This document shows, piece by piece, positions 25,019 to 38,400 of a stretch of 64,000 nucleotides of DNA (position 1 is its first letter; every line of letters starts with the position of its first letter). Both the position numbers and the translations under genes were made by a program. The DNA is from Crotophaga sulcirostris (lineage: Eukaryota > Chordata > Aves > Cuculiformes > Crotophagidae), in assembly GCA_013397455.1 (NCBI GenBank), contig VYZB01000347.1, positions 391,853 to 455,852 of the forward strand. The letters are read 5' to 3'. The notes below the pieces were generated by a model. That model made no database searches, was not told the origin of the DNA, and was given only the letters and a program-made list of their open reading frames with translations.

Positions 25019-27576
25019 AACATATTGAGACATTATATCTTTCTTAGTATGCTTCATACTCTTCCCTGTTTTGTTATCGTCTTTCATGATCTGTTCCTAT
25101 CCATTTTTGAGACCAAGTAATCCAACTGTGCCACTTGGTAACACCAGATCTTTAGAAATGCATCATAATGCACAGTCAGAAATTCATGATTCCTCTCACC
25201 TTTGACTGAGATTCAGTTTTCAACGGCAGATCCATGTTCTCACATCGGAAAAAGCGATTATTCCCTGAATGTACTTAGGCTTCATGCAGCAAACACAAAC
25301 ATCCAGCAGTCCCTTGGAAACTGTATGCTACTATACAACTACGAAATGGATTTTTCTACAATGTCAGTGGGATAGATTTCCGCTCTGCCAGGCCTGGAGA
25401 GTAGAACGTCCATGCATTAACAATAAGCACTATCAACAGGTATTCACTAATCGTAATATTCCATAATATGATACAATACATCTTAACGTAGGCTTCAGAA
25501 CCATGTGCCACAGGTAGCATTTAATTTTCACCTGTACTGTGTATATTACATGACTGAATGCATAGAACAGGAGAGTACCAATGAAAAATCACTAAATATG
25601 TAACTCACTAACCACTTAGAGGTATAATAATTTACTTTATAGTAACTATGACGCATACTTAAGCATGGCAGACAGCTCTCCACCACTAAAAATGAATTCT
25701 GACATAAGTTTTCAAATCCCTGCGTGCAGCATCTCAAGAGCCTCTGACCCTTGGAAGCTATTTTATTAGGCAGTCAGAATTTTCAGAATTTTTTCTCCTC
25801 AAAATAAAACAACAAAATCAAACTTACATGTGATGTATTTTTAGATCGAGAACAACAGAACAAAAAGTCCGTAAAACTCTAAGATTAGTGCCTAAATATT
25901 ACAGAATGACTTCCTTTTTCCATGGCTGTCCTGTTTTTATTTGCAGAAACTTTATCTGGTGTAAAATAAAATCCATTCTTTTCAACCTGGAGAACAAGAA
26001 GTTACTTACTATATAACAACTACGAAGCCTATTTAATTAACAAGGCCCCTGTGGGACACGTCAGGCTTTATCTGCCAGTTATCATGGAGAGCAGTGATGC
26101 TGATGGAATATGAGTGCAGGTCCTGCCACTCTGACCACAGTGCCTTTCCAGACCTTGTCCCACATGGAAACAAAAACCAGTTGTGACTATCCGAATCCTG
26201 ATTGAGGGTGGCATTCTTAGCCTGATGCTGGTGACCCAATGACTGGGAATTGCCCTGGAGGTTTAAAGTCTCATGTCCTTCCCAGGGCAGCAGCCACACA
26301 TCTAAAAAAACTGCCCAGTTAAATTACACTAGTCAACTACTGTTTACAGATTTCAGGTTCACATACGGTCTGCCTGTTGTTTGGCACAGATAAACACAAT
26401 CAGCCCTGGCATTTGAAGCTGCTGACAGATTGCCAGCCAGTGGTGCAGATGGTGGGAGCACAAGAGCGCTAATTACCGATGACATTAATGATGAGGTAAC
26501 CTGTCTCTTTTCAGCTAATAAACAGATGGAATGTGTTTCCTATTAATTTTTTTTCAGATAACAAATTGTTTAGCTTTAATGGTAGAGAGCAACAAAACCA
26601 AATTATCTGTTCTTTGGAGAAATTTGTTTTCCGCTAATTGCTCTAAACAATCAATAAAAGAATTACAACTGGCATTATCCCACTGGGAAAACCAGCAGAG
26701 AAGTCAAAGTCAATTAGCTTCCTATAGCATGATGCACTCAGATGGAAAGAGTCATTACAACAGAGTGTAAAAGTCAAACTACAAAGTATGCAGTTCCATA
26801 AACAAGGCATACTTGGATGGAAAATTTAACAGAGGGCTTTTATATACCTGTTAATTCATCATATACCACTGCAGTTTCCAGTTTTTCTTTAGATGCTTCC
26901 AAAAAAAAGGGTGATAGACAGGTAAGATGACATCCTAGGATCTTAGAAGGCTCTGTGTCTTAGAAGCACACTAAGGCTGTAAGTGTTCAGAAGTCACAGT
27001 TGAGAAATGTCTCACCTACAAAACGAAAAATAACCAGCTCAGTTTCCTGTCAATATTCCATTGGTATGAATATGATAAATACAGACAAGCTGAGGACTCC
27101 ACAGTGGCTAGTGAAATTATACAAGTAGGCAAAATAGCTGTCATAGTTGACTTCGAGCTCTGGCTGAGTCCCTGAAAGTCCTGAGGAGAAGTCAGATTCT
27201 TGTGTCTTGCAGGCTGTGGCATCTGGCCCTGCCGAGCAGTGTTCTCACCAAAGCCCATGGCCTGTCCAGGAGGGAGCAGCCAAGAGGCAGTGGTCCTCAT
27301 TCTCTCCCACACCAGCCAGCTGGCATTCGCTTCTATAAGCACTGAAACCCCTGCTGTCCTGCTCTGGTCAGGGTTGCTCCACTTGTGATATCCTGCTTCA
27401 AAATGCAGAAGTGGAGATGTGTGTTTTTGCATATATTCCCCTCCCCCTGTTTTATGATACAACTGAAAGCATATATATAAGTATGTATGTATAAAAATAT
27501 ACAGACTTACTATTCAGGTTCAATATTTTAACTAACAGCAATTGGATCAAAGCAACAACCGTGTAGCAAGGACCAG
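25019..27576. other. Unique non-coding DNA, TAAT-rich segment inside
   Basis: No gene was recognised. About 26465-26660 has many TAAT cores in a low-repeat, indel-poor-looking stretch that has the feel of a conserved non-coding element. About 27030-27460 is GC-richer and holds a 148-codon minus-strand frame with no family resemblance, which I do not call. Confidence 0.45.
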
Positions 27577-27722
27577 TCACCTTCCCTGGAAGTATTTAAA
27601 AGATACGTAGGTGTGGTGCTTAGGGACATGGTTCAGCGGTGGACATGGCAGTGCTGGGTTTAGAGTTGGACTTAATGAACCCAAGGGTCTTTTCCAGCCT
27701 AAATGATTCTACGATTCCATGA
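27577..27722 (+). mobile_element. CR1 LINE, 3'-end fragment on plus strand
   Basis: The segment reads in the CR1 sense direction. CACCTTCCCTGGAAGTATTTAAAAG encodes the last codons of CR1 ORF2. A 3' UTR follows with GTGGTGCTTAGGGACATGGTTCAG, GTGGACATGGCAGTGCTGGG and GTCTTTTCCAGCCTAAATG, and the terminal ATTCTACGATTCCATGA repeat. These are hallmark avian CR1 tail sequences. About 145 bp survive, a typical severe 5' truncation. Its orientation is opposite to the CR1 pieces at 1201, 10101 and 48978-50865. Confidence 0.93.
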
Positions 27723-29734
27723 CCATCCATACCAGAAAAAAAATCAAGCACATAAGATACAAACACATTCTGCTGGAAAAGCTTTTCATTGTTCTTTTAT
27801 CTGATTTCCCTAAAATGCATGGAGCTTTAGATTTACTTATTTTTTTAAATATTCGTCATGGATAATTTCATGGTTCCAGGGAATTCAATTAAGAAAGTAA
27901 CATTTTAACACACTTTGTGTTGAACATAACTCACTTTGTGTGTTGGAAAAGTCCACATTATTTCACATTAATTCCTTGTACCCTGCAGTTCCTCACCAGT
28001 GAAAAGCCTAGAAATGTATATTTATCCTTGGAAAACTGAAATCATAGAGCTTTACATGACCCCTTAACTGATTTAACATCTCCCTTGGGCTGAGTTCCTG
28101 ACTCCTCTAGTAAGGACAGGCCAAAGAGCCAAAGAGCTCTCACGCCAGCTGCTTGAGTGACAGTGCTTGTTTCTCCCACATCATTCCATCAGGACACTTT
28201 CTTGCACACGTTTATTTTTCTATAGCAATGTCTCTAATTTTATAAAGGGTAAAAATTGCTGGCCACCCAAAGTGAGCCATGTTTTCAGCAGTGACGTAAT
28301 GTTGTATTTGAAAACACATTATGTCCCCACTTTCTACTTTATGTTTTTGCACACAAAAGAGTCAATTGACTTTTTCATGCAAGCACAATTGCAAAGGCAT
28401 CCAAAACTTTCCTTAAAGGCCACCTACTTTTTCCGTGAGTTAAAAGAAACAACACAAGAGCCCATTTAAAAGTGAATAACAATGAATGGCTGTTCTGGGC
28501 CGGGAAAGGTTTACATACATCCTTCCAGTTCTCTTTCTTCAGAGCTTGTAAATAACAACAGCATACAAGCCCTACAGCCACTAATTTAGCACCACATGGT
28601 GACTCCCTCTGTTTCCTTTCATTTGCCTCAAGCAAAGTCAAGTTCTAGTGACCTTTTTTGGCCAATATATATGAAACTGGTTTCTGTGACCTCGGTACTG
28701 TTTTGTGCAAAGTATGAAATACCTTGTACAAAGCAAATGGTACAGTCTGTTGACCATGAAATTCCTATGACTGGGTTTAAGTAGGTTTGGCTATGCATTG
28801 CTGTTTAATTAAGTGTGGGACTAAGTTTTGTTGAAAAGGAAAACAAACCATTTTGTTTAGTTTTGTTGCAAATGTTGCTAATTCAGGAGATATTCCTCTG
28901 CTAAGCAGAAAAAGGAAATCCTTGAGGAATGAAAAAGATTATGCCATTTGATAGTTCTCAGGTTTTCATCTTAGCCAGAATTCCTGTAAAATGAAGACAA
29001 CATCCCTTTGTGGCTATATGAGCAACAACAACTAGTTAAGCCACCTGTAACGTGCTGTATTTTCCTATGCAAGACAGCAAGTGGTGGTCAGAACAGGTAT
29101 TGTTACAGAAGGGAACATCTCTCTCATATAATCCCTGTTTACAAAGCTGCTTATGAAATTTTAAAAATTGCTCTCAAAGTCTTGCTTACTTTTCCAGCAG
29201 AGATCTTTTCTTCCTGTGCTAACCAAAGACAGATTTCCACAGAATGCCAGCTGAGTGCTAGCATTTGTTTTTTACAACATACCCCTCCACAGATGCAACC
29301 AAATCCTGCTTTCCTTCTCTTTCTGGCAACTACTGCATAAGTAACAATTGCACAGTGTCATTCTGAATCACAAGTTTTGCTTATGATCTGCAGAATATAT
29401 CTCATGTTAGGCAGCTTTTCTTCCTTAATGCTGGAATCCTCATTCTTTATTATCTACAGATACATGGGGTGGGTATCTAACAAAACCTATGTCAGTTCTT
29501 ACCATGCAACTTTTGTTTTCCCTTCGCACAAGTGAAGCTCTCCTGAAGTGTTTATACAAATGAAATCTTTTATCATACTCATTGCTCATCTGGTTCACCT
29601 GAAATGCAAAGTGCAAAATTAAATTCCTACAAACAGTGAAACAGTTCATTCCCCTTTCTGCACTCTGCTACACTTCACCATGCACACAATGTGGTAATTG
29701 CTTTTGCTTGACTTGTTCAAACAGCCATTTTCAT
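27723..29734. other. Unique non-coding DNA
   Basis: No gene or repeat family was recognised. Near 28121-28139 there is a small direct repeat of GCCAAAGA. Confidence 0.5.
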
Positions 29735-29885
29735 GATGTGACAGCTAGGGCACTAATATATTTATGCCCTTTGTAATCGGCCAGCACTGCTTGTAATTAG
29801 GTGCAAAGTTAATTAAGTGCAATACATCTAATAACTGCCTGCCAGTAATTGTAAAGTTTGATTTAGCACATGAACTGTCAAGGTG
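29735..29885. promoter_or_regulatory. Candidate conserved non-coding element, TAAT-rich
   Basis: Several homeodomain-type cores lie close together (TAATC, TAATTA, TTAATTAA, TAATAA, TAATTG) in sequence free of simple repeats. This composition is typical of vertebrate developmental enhancers in gene deserts. Nothing in a single sequence proves conservation or activity, so this is a lead only. Confidence 0.22.
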
Positions 29886-31194
29886 TCAGAATGGTGTGTT
29901 AAAAAATAAGTTGCTAACAGAAAAAAAATCCTGCCACAAGCCAGAGAATAGCACTGTCACAGTGAGTTAGTTGAGAAAAGGAAAAGATATTCAATACTTA
30001 CTCTTCCTGACACTAGGAAATGACCCCACCTAAATGTTGATAAGTTCTACCTTGCTTTATTGAACAACAAATTGAAATACATTTTTACGTACCGGTCAAT
30101 GTCTTCTCCTATAGGCGACTCTTCCCTTTAAAAGTTATACATATGGTATAGGATTTTTTAAAGTCTGTAAATGTCAGAAAAAGAACAGAATTAACTTTTA
30201 AAAAAAACACATGAAGAGGATTATAAAAAGAACCAAAAAGGCCCAGAGAGTCACATTTCATGCTTAGAGATCTGGTTTTGTTTGTTTCTTTTTTTGCACA
30301 AAATACAGCTTTTCTTCTACTGAATGTAGGAGAGCATGATGCACATCCCGAATATTTATATATAAAACTAGCATAAATAACTATGGTTTAGTTGTGTGTG
30401 CTTTGGTAAATTTCATGATATCAATTCTTCCCCTGGGAAAAAACCCACGGTGTTCATGATTTCATTCACTACAGGATATTTTTTCTCCAAACCACAGTTT
30501 AAAACTACTTGTTCCTGGTTGCAACAGTTTACTTATGCTTTTACTTACCTCTTCAGTTTTCCTGAAAACCAGCTCCTCTCCTAATCATCGATCATCCCTG
30601 CTCCTAGAGCACATTGTGAGTTTTCCAGTTCCATATTCTTTCTTAAATTCAACTTGGATTTTCTCAGATGTTTTCTTCACCTCCATTCCTGTAAACTGCT
30701 CTTTTCCTAATGCTTGGCAGGTAGGGCAGGTTTGAGCAAAAGCAATAAAATAAAATAAAAAAAAATAAAGAAAAATAATAAATGACACAAATTCTATATA
30801 TGGAATAATTTAGGACTAGCTGTACATCACATCAGAAGTTACACTGAGCACAGAAGATGGGTTACATATGTACCGCAGCAGCACAAAATATGTGCATAGT
30901 TCAGTAATACTTTGATTATTAACACACTCACAGATGTATGAAGCTCAGAAAATGGCACCTATAAGATATCAAGAGGGAACGCATGGACAATGCTCTGAAG
31001 CCTTTTTTTAGGTCAGAAGATGCAAATAAATTGATAGAATTTGTACAAATATAGGATACCACACAAACCTTGAGAAACAGCCTAAGTCCAAGGATAGCAT
31101 TGCTACTTCCAAAACAATCACCAGTAAAGCATTTTTTTCTAAAATACTACACAAAAATCTATGTCAGATAAGCTAATTTTGTGGTTAGCTATTA
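29886..31194. other. Unique AT-rich non-coding DNA
   Basis: No gene was seen. An A-rich low-complexity run (AATAAAAT-type repeats) lies at about 30738-30783 and is not the tail of a recognisable element. Confidence 0.5.
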
Positions 31195-31560
31195 TAAACT
31201 GATATCTGATCAGGGAAATTATGCTCTAGATTGACATGAAATTAATAATGCTTGTTGTGTGGTGCCCAGTGACAAAGGTAAATGCTAATAGCTCTGAAAT
31301 CCTAATGATTGCCAAAGTACTCTTCTGAGCTTTGATTAGTGCTTGTGTTGTGCAATTATGCCTTCCCATAATTACTGTGAATTACCATCATGATATTATT
31401 ATTCTCATATTTTTTATTCCTCTGAAATTCTCAAAATTTCCTGCAGCTAAAAATGGATTTCATTTGCATTATCACAAGCTTTGATTGTTTAATGAAAAAT
31501 AATTCCATGCAGCCCCTCATGTTAAATTGTCTGTTTAAAATTTTCCTGTTATCTAGATTA
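31195..31560. promoter_or_regulatory. Candidate conserved non-coding element, TAAT-rich
   Basis: Many TAAT/ATTA cores (TTAATAATG, CTAATGATTG, ATAATTAC, AATTACC) are spread over about 365 bp with few simple repeats, in a style common to deeply conserved enhancers. There is no direct proof. Comparison with other birds is required. Confidence 0.22.
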
Positions 31561-34500
31561 TGTTGAAGTGCCCCTTCTTTCATTTATCATTTGCCTTTAT
31601 TATCACAATCACTGCCCTCACTTTATGGTAGGTTTCAGAGAGAAGGGAAAAATTAAAGACATTATTATTATTCATACCCCTGTCTCCTGCCTGGAAGCCC
31701 TTTCTCTGTATGTTCTCCCTTTTCCTTAAAATTCCTGATTTGGAAAGTTTAAAAATGCCAGGACTTCTCAGCAAAATGTGGTAGCTGTGCTAAAAATATG
31801 ATTTTCTTTGGTTGTAGTAGGGTCTGCAGAAGGCCACCTCGGACTTGTCTAATGCTTACAACCATGCCTTAAGCAAGTGAGATGACCAAGAGCCATCCTT
31901 GTCTCTGCCTGATGGCTGCTGGATATTATTTCCCTCTCAATAAATGCATATGAAGGAGAACAGCACACTTGTTAGGAATGTCCATCTCTCTGCCAGAGGC
32001 ACAGCTATGTCTGCCTCACTACTGAAATGTGTTTGGCAAGTGTGGATATCTTCATGGTTTTCAGTGCTGTAGTGCCTTCCAGCTTCACAAGACAGCCTAA
32101 AATGACAATCATGTTTCAAATGGAGTCTTCATTTCAGTTCGCTCAATTTGAAGTAAATTTCAGGACTGATTTTCAGAGTGTTCACACATCCTGGGAGCAG
32201 CAGTGATAAGTTTATCATTAGTTGGATGGCTACTTAATAGCCTTGAGAAGAAAAAAAAAAACATGAGATCACTTCACCTTCAGAATTTTTTTTTTTTAAA
32301 AAGCCATCTGTTAGCATGTTACCAAATGATTTTCGTTTATCTGCAGGAAAATATTAGACTCAAAGCATTAGATTTTTGCAGTCTAATTTTTTCCCATCTG
32401 TAGACATTAATTAATTTTCTCTGTTTTCCTTTCTCAGTAATTTTACAGAACATCTGACATCTTATGAAGCAATGGTGGTTTTGAGGGTTTCCGAAAGCCT
32501 TGCTCCATGGCAGCTTGCAAGACTCGGGTGCAACTATGTTATGGGGGAAAGCATTCAAAGCACATACTCAGCAATGCTGTAATGAAAGATGTAGCTTAAA
32601 CCATGCTCAAGGCTAATCTTCAGAAAAAATGTAGGAGCAGACAGGAAAGAGGAATTGGTTTCATCAGATTTCAGGATGCTACATGCATTTCAAAATGCAT
32701 AGAGTACCAGAACTAGCAAAATCCATTCCAAAGCCAAGTTGCAAAAATCATGGCAAATGTGGGTTTGTAAGAGTATATAGGAGCTTTCTCAGAGGCACTG
32801 AGACTAATAATTCTAAAAAAAATCAAGACATGACCTTCAAAATTAAAAAGTATGAAAGTATCCCACAGACTAAAGAAGAGGTCATCTGATATTTGAAATA
32901 TTTCTTCCTACAAATATCACTTCTGCATGAAGTGCATGTATGTTTAAATAGATAGAAGGAAACAGAATCTATTCGTCAAATTTAGTGAAATTCAGTTAAC
33001 TTTCTCTTCACTTACACAGAAAGTTTTCATTTCTATTGCACCAAAAATGGAAAAAACTTGTGACCTTTGCACAGTTTTGACAGGTCTAAGATCTGGCTTG
33101 TATGTTGCTCAGTCCAGCTCAAATTCACCATCATTTTGCTGACTCTATATTAAAAGCCTTCACTGCAATATTTCTACTAAAAGAGTAGTGCAGACATTTT
33201 TAAACAAATTTTTGAGCTATTTTGTGATGTATTCACATATGCTGGATTAGAAGAAGATGGTTTAAATACCTAAATTTCTATTAGATATTTCACTACATAT
33301 ACATGGAATATTATTATGTTATTTTGTCTCTTTCATTTCTTTACAATCTTTTTCAACTGGTTCCATTTTTACCTCATATATGCATCTGATTTTTCTCTCA
33401 CATGCACACAAGTCTCCTATGCAAAGTGTTAATACAACATGTGTGGTCAGAATTTCACACTTGTAATGTTCAAATAGGTCCAAAGTTACTTAGAGTAAGT
33501 TTGACCATGCCCATATGTATTCTTAAGGAGATAAAAGCCTGAATCAGATGAAGGAAACCAACCATTTTTTTAAAAAAAAAGAAACACTTATATAAGGAGA
33601 TATATATAAAACTTAAATATTTGTTTTCATTTTCACTGTGGATAACAAGTGGAGATATTTCATCTATTGCTTTATTACAATGTGCAGAAAACTGAGCCCA
33701 CGTTGAACAGCTACAGATGGCAACTTTCAAAGCAGTGCTCCAGTAAGATGTCATACTGATCACTAAAGAACGTTGGGTTTCAAAGCAGCAATGTACACTC
33801 ATGCTTCCTAGATGACTCATTGTTCCGCTGGGCTGTGCACACGTCCTGATGAGCGGGTGCAACATGGCCATCTCTGACAGTGTCGTAAGTATGGGTTCTG
33901 TGTCTCCAAACCCAGCTACGGCTGCCAAGTGAATGGACGGACAGTAAGACTAGCGTCTCACACACTTCCATCCCAGTCTGCTTCATATCAGTTCTACTTG
34001 AAGTCACACCATGTTAAGGGCTGTTATTTTAGGTACTCAAAACAATGTTACACAAACAAGCGGGACTAAGTCATGCATCGGGCATTGACCTTGCCAGCAA
34101 GCTAACCTTCTCCAACTGGAACCAGTATGAATGTAAATTATTAGAGAAGCTCCCATGGAAACTTCCATTCTACCACCCACATGGTCACTGCCCAGTCCTA
34201 CCCCTCATATGGGAGGTAAGCAGGGATCCTGCTTGTTTCAAAATATTTCTTTTATATTACAGATCAGCTTCAAGAGGCTAGGAGAGGAGCTAATCCTACA
34301 CACATGTGCCTCTGGTGAGATGGCAACCGTCCCTGGCTAAGGAATTAACACCCCTTTTAAAGTTATCCTCTTTATTCTGAGCTTCCAACAAACAAATGAA
34401 ACCCAGCATTTAGCAACTGCATGTTTCACATCACCAAAAGCCCTTTCAGATCTTGAAGCTGTACACACTGTCTGCTAGAATAACCTCAGGCACTCTGTGA

Positions 34501-35386
34501 CAATTGAATTATAACCAGTGACACCCTCTTTCCCATCCCATTGCACTGAGATACCTCCACAGTCTCCAGAGAGCACTCCACATGCTTTCATGCAGGCCGC
34601 AATGTGCTGGACAACAGCAGGAACATATTATTAAATATTTCTTTTATCTTCACTTACAATAGCCTCAAATTTAACCAGGCCTCAAATATTTTCCATTAAA
34701 GTTTTGCAGCCACAAAGGTTCCAAGCCCTGGAGACTAAAGGGGTTTTAGGTGATTGTGGCTCTTCAGTCGCGTTTATCCAGTTCCATTGATTTCATACAC
34801 AAAAACTTGAAGAAAATATCCAGTCACAAGCCACAGCACCAGATGTAATGTACACAACCCTTTGTGTCATCTGTTTCCTGCTAGGCCTCCGAGATATTAC
34901 AGTTTTGGTTGCTGACCTTTCACTACAATTTAGATTTTGTTTGAGGTTGTTAGAAATATTTCAGCTTCTGAGTGGTCGCCTGAGATTGGAAAGGCTGCAG
35001 CCAGTGAGGTGGGTGGTCTTTTCTAGTTAGAGGCTTTTCTGGCCTCTCAGGAACTGGCTATGCTAATCTGCCCTGTGCTTGAGTAGCCGTAGTACTTCAT
35101 TATTTCAAGTTACAGTGTAGTGCAGAGGGATTTCCTTTTTGTATAAATTGAACTGTCACTGACTCTGGAGCCTGTCAGTAAAGAAATATTTGTATGATTT
35201 TTTGAATTATCTCTGTATTACTCTGCGCAGTGTTTTACATGAATGCAGGAGGCATTGTTCTTCCTTCCCTCTGAATGTTCTGCAAAGAATGGAAGAGCAG
35301 CTGGAATGCAGAGATGTGAGGAAATCCCAACAAGTGCTGTATCCAAATCCCTTCAGACAGGGAAATGGTCTGATGGGTTCATGTGG
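31561..35386. other. Unique non-coding DNA
   Basis: No gene or repeat family was recognised. A T12 run followed by A5 lies at 32286-32302. A 152-codon minus-strand frame at 33470-33928 shows no domain or family resemblance and no convincing splice context. Confidence 0.5.
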
Positions 35387-35424
35387 ATATTCTATTTATA
35401 AATTTATATTCTATTTACAAATCC
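35387..35424. repeat. Imperfect tandem duplication, 19-bp unit
   Basis: ATATTCTATTTATAAATTT is followed in tandem by ATATTCTATTTACAAATCC. Two copies differ at three positions, so the duplication is older than the 17-bp one at 10588. Confidence 0.85.
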
Positions 35425-38400
35425 AGCTGGTTATGGCTAGAACACTGACTGCATTGTGGGTAACACAAGGGGATCTGGGAGAGGGATTGCCAGTCCAGGA
35501 ACCACCACTTAGCTGATAAGCAGTGTTGGATTGATCACCTTCCTCCCCATGTTACTATTTCTGTTTGCAGTTATTTAAGAGTCAGAAGCTGTATATAAGA
35601 AGTCATTATTATTAAAGGATACTCTAGTTTTCATCACTAAACTGCAGGAAGGTTTAAAACTGTGCTGCCGTCATCAGTCAAACCCAGTGTTTTATTGGAC
35701 AAGGTTGACTCTACCTGTCACAAACTAAGTCATCCTAGGTAACTGTGGTCAAATTTTAAAAGTATTAACTTTTCCCAGGCAGTTACATCGGCGCCTGGAG
35801 TGATGCATGAATTGTCTTGGTGTTAGAGTCTGGCTAGAAACATAACAGAATACTTTGGTAGTTGCACACACCTCCCTAGGTCCTTACACGGACATGCAGG
35901 GACTACACATGCAGGAATGCATACAGCTTCATTTCACCCGATCACACAGCTGTGAAGTCAGGAGGAAGCTCCTGAAGGGCTGGCTGAATAATCCTTTCAG
36001 TGGGAGTCAGATACACACAACATACAACTGCAGCTGAATCTGGACCACGTTCAGGTTAGTATGGGATCAGATCTTCTAGACAACCCAACGTATGCTAAAA
36101 ATGGTTTACACAGTCGACCACTGTCAGAATAGCACCTGAGTCACCATTTTGTTAGTCAATTCCCAACATGAAATTTCAGTCACAACCTGTAATAAACTAG
36201 GCCAGTCACTTATTTGTATTTCAAAGTGGATAACAAAAGAATGTTGCCTGTTCTAGATAAAAACTGGACCATAGCCAGCAATCCATAAATCCCTTTGTCT
36301 CATCCTTAAAACAGTGTGGAACACCAGAATAGAGGCTTCATTTTGGAGTCTCCGAAATGATCTTTACCGCAGAGATGCCAAATGAGGTACTGTAGGGCAA
36401 ACATCATTGGACTGGCAGCTACTACACTGAAAGAATATCTGGTAGCACAGCTGTGCTGCCAGGATGGGTGAGCAGGACTGAAGATGTAGCAAGTTTGAAG
36501 GTCTTCATCTGCTTGTCCTGCCTTACATTAACTCAGCCCAAATATTGGAAAGCAGAAGTTTTCAGACTTGCAGATATCAACCAAGGTTATACAAATAACA
36601 CTGCTAATCACAAGCATGGCAGAAAGTCAACACGCTGAAGCGATGTTGTTGACCTGGCCAGCATGCTGCCTGCTCTCCATCTGAGAAGAGCCCTGCAGGC
36701 CAACGAGGGCTATCAACGTTTACATTCCTTCACGAAAGAAGTACTGATCTTCTCATGGAAAAAAAAAAGCCTAGGTAGCTACTTAATCTTCCCGACGCGA
36801 CGGTAGGAAGACAAGCTCAGTGAGGACTGTTGTATCTGTACTGCTGCATCCAGACCTGAATTCAGGTTGGGATTTTCACTCTGATCCAGAGTGAGCTGCA
36901 ACGCTGAGCTATGTGCTCTCTAGGGACAGAGGAAAGTAAATATAAAAAAAAAAAATTCCAAAATTAGACCAGGAGCAAAGACATTACATGGGTGAAGAGC
37001 AGGATGTCCAGAAGAGAAGACTATATTTGTAGGAATGTCTCCAATGACAGCTGGGTAGAAACTATCCCAGAGGATATCTCTAAGAGATTACTCATTTTCT
37101 CTGAAAGTGAAATTTCTCACTGGTGGGTATTTGTTACTTCTGGAGGAAATGGGGCTGGCTCCATCCAGCCTTAGGAATGCCATTTCAGGGGCTCTCAATT
37201 GGAGGCCTCGTCCTGAGGACCCCAGAATTCCTAAAAGCCAAGCAAAGCCAGAAGCAAGCTAGCAGGTGAGTTTAAAAGATCTGCCCTGAGACTGACAGGT
37301 CCAGCATCCACAGGGACCAGAATCTGTTGAGAAAACCAGGAGATAAAAATAGATAAAGGAATGCCAAGTTTAAATGTTTCCTACATCTTATATTGTGGTA
37401 CTCCTGAGAATAACATTTTTAAAAAAAAAATTGTAGGTTTTTTTGTCCCCTTAAATTACTAAGTTAGTTGAAGAATTTATTTTGGAAATCCAGAGCAATA
37501 CTTAGGGGACACGACTTTGACTAATGGTATTCATCATTCTCAATTCTCACCTTAATCCTCTAAAGCGTGTTATGTTCATGTTCTCAAACCTCTTGTTTTC
37601 TTAAACCAAAATTTCTATCTTTCCTGTTCTTTTTAACCCTCACATACTGTTTTCAAAATATGATAAATTTTTGTGAGTCAGGACACAAAATACTACATTG
37701 ATTTGCAAGTTTAGCAGCTACCCTATTGTTGAGTAAAATGAAAGCATCAAAGACCCCATCCTTTTTCACTAATTCGGGGACTTTCAATCTTTTCCTCAAC
37801 AAACAGAGCTGCTAATCTGTCTTTCCTCTTCCAAGACAGGGAAATGTTTCAGCAAACCAGGAGAAAGGTCCACGAATGCTAGAAATAATAAATAGTACCA
37901 GTTGCCACAAGAATACCATGAGATCTTTCAAGCAACGGAGGCTTTGGAAGTATTATCTCCATGTGATGTTTTGTTTCCCAACCACTTACATTTTTTATAA
38001 TTTGTATCTCCTTCTGTTTCCAGCAGCACTGCTCTCCCATGCAAAATCTGGAGTTATCAGGCAAAGCAGATTCAGTACCAGCTTATCCCTAAATTGTGCA
38101 ATACCAGCTCTTTGCTCTCTAAGCTTAGCTTCTGTTAATGGTTTAAAAATGAAAACGAGTATAGTGAATGTCAGAGCCTTCTGACACAAAACCTGTCTTG
38201 TGTATCTATATCCAGTAACAGCATTTTCATAGTATTTTGAAATTACATTTTAACATCACTGGCAAACATAAGAACAGTCTTGCAGAGAGTGAAGAAGGAT
38301 TACTTGGACTCTGGCACCATCTACTGAGAAGTGAATAAAAATGCGTGGACTACAAGACCAAGAAAAGATACATTAATCAAGGAAATATGCCCTAATTTCT

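Noticed and set aside
27016..27462. 148-codon minus-strand open frame in a GC-richer block
   Set aside because: There is no family resemblance. A GC-richer block has fewer stop codons by chance, and an open frame also exists on the opposite strand.
30738..30783. A-rich run suspected to be a poly(A) tail of a retrocopy
   Set aside because: No coding or processed-transcript sequence lies upstream on either strand. It is simple AT-rich low-complexity sequence.
33470..33928. 152-codon minus-strand open frame
   Set aside because: The composition is unlike a conserved protein, another frame overlaps it on the same strand, and there is no recognisable motif.
35920..35985. Faint MIR-like GATCACACAGCTGTGAAGTCAGGAGG
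   Set aside because: Only one short motif agrees, and the neighbouring segments of the SINE are absent.
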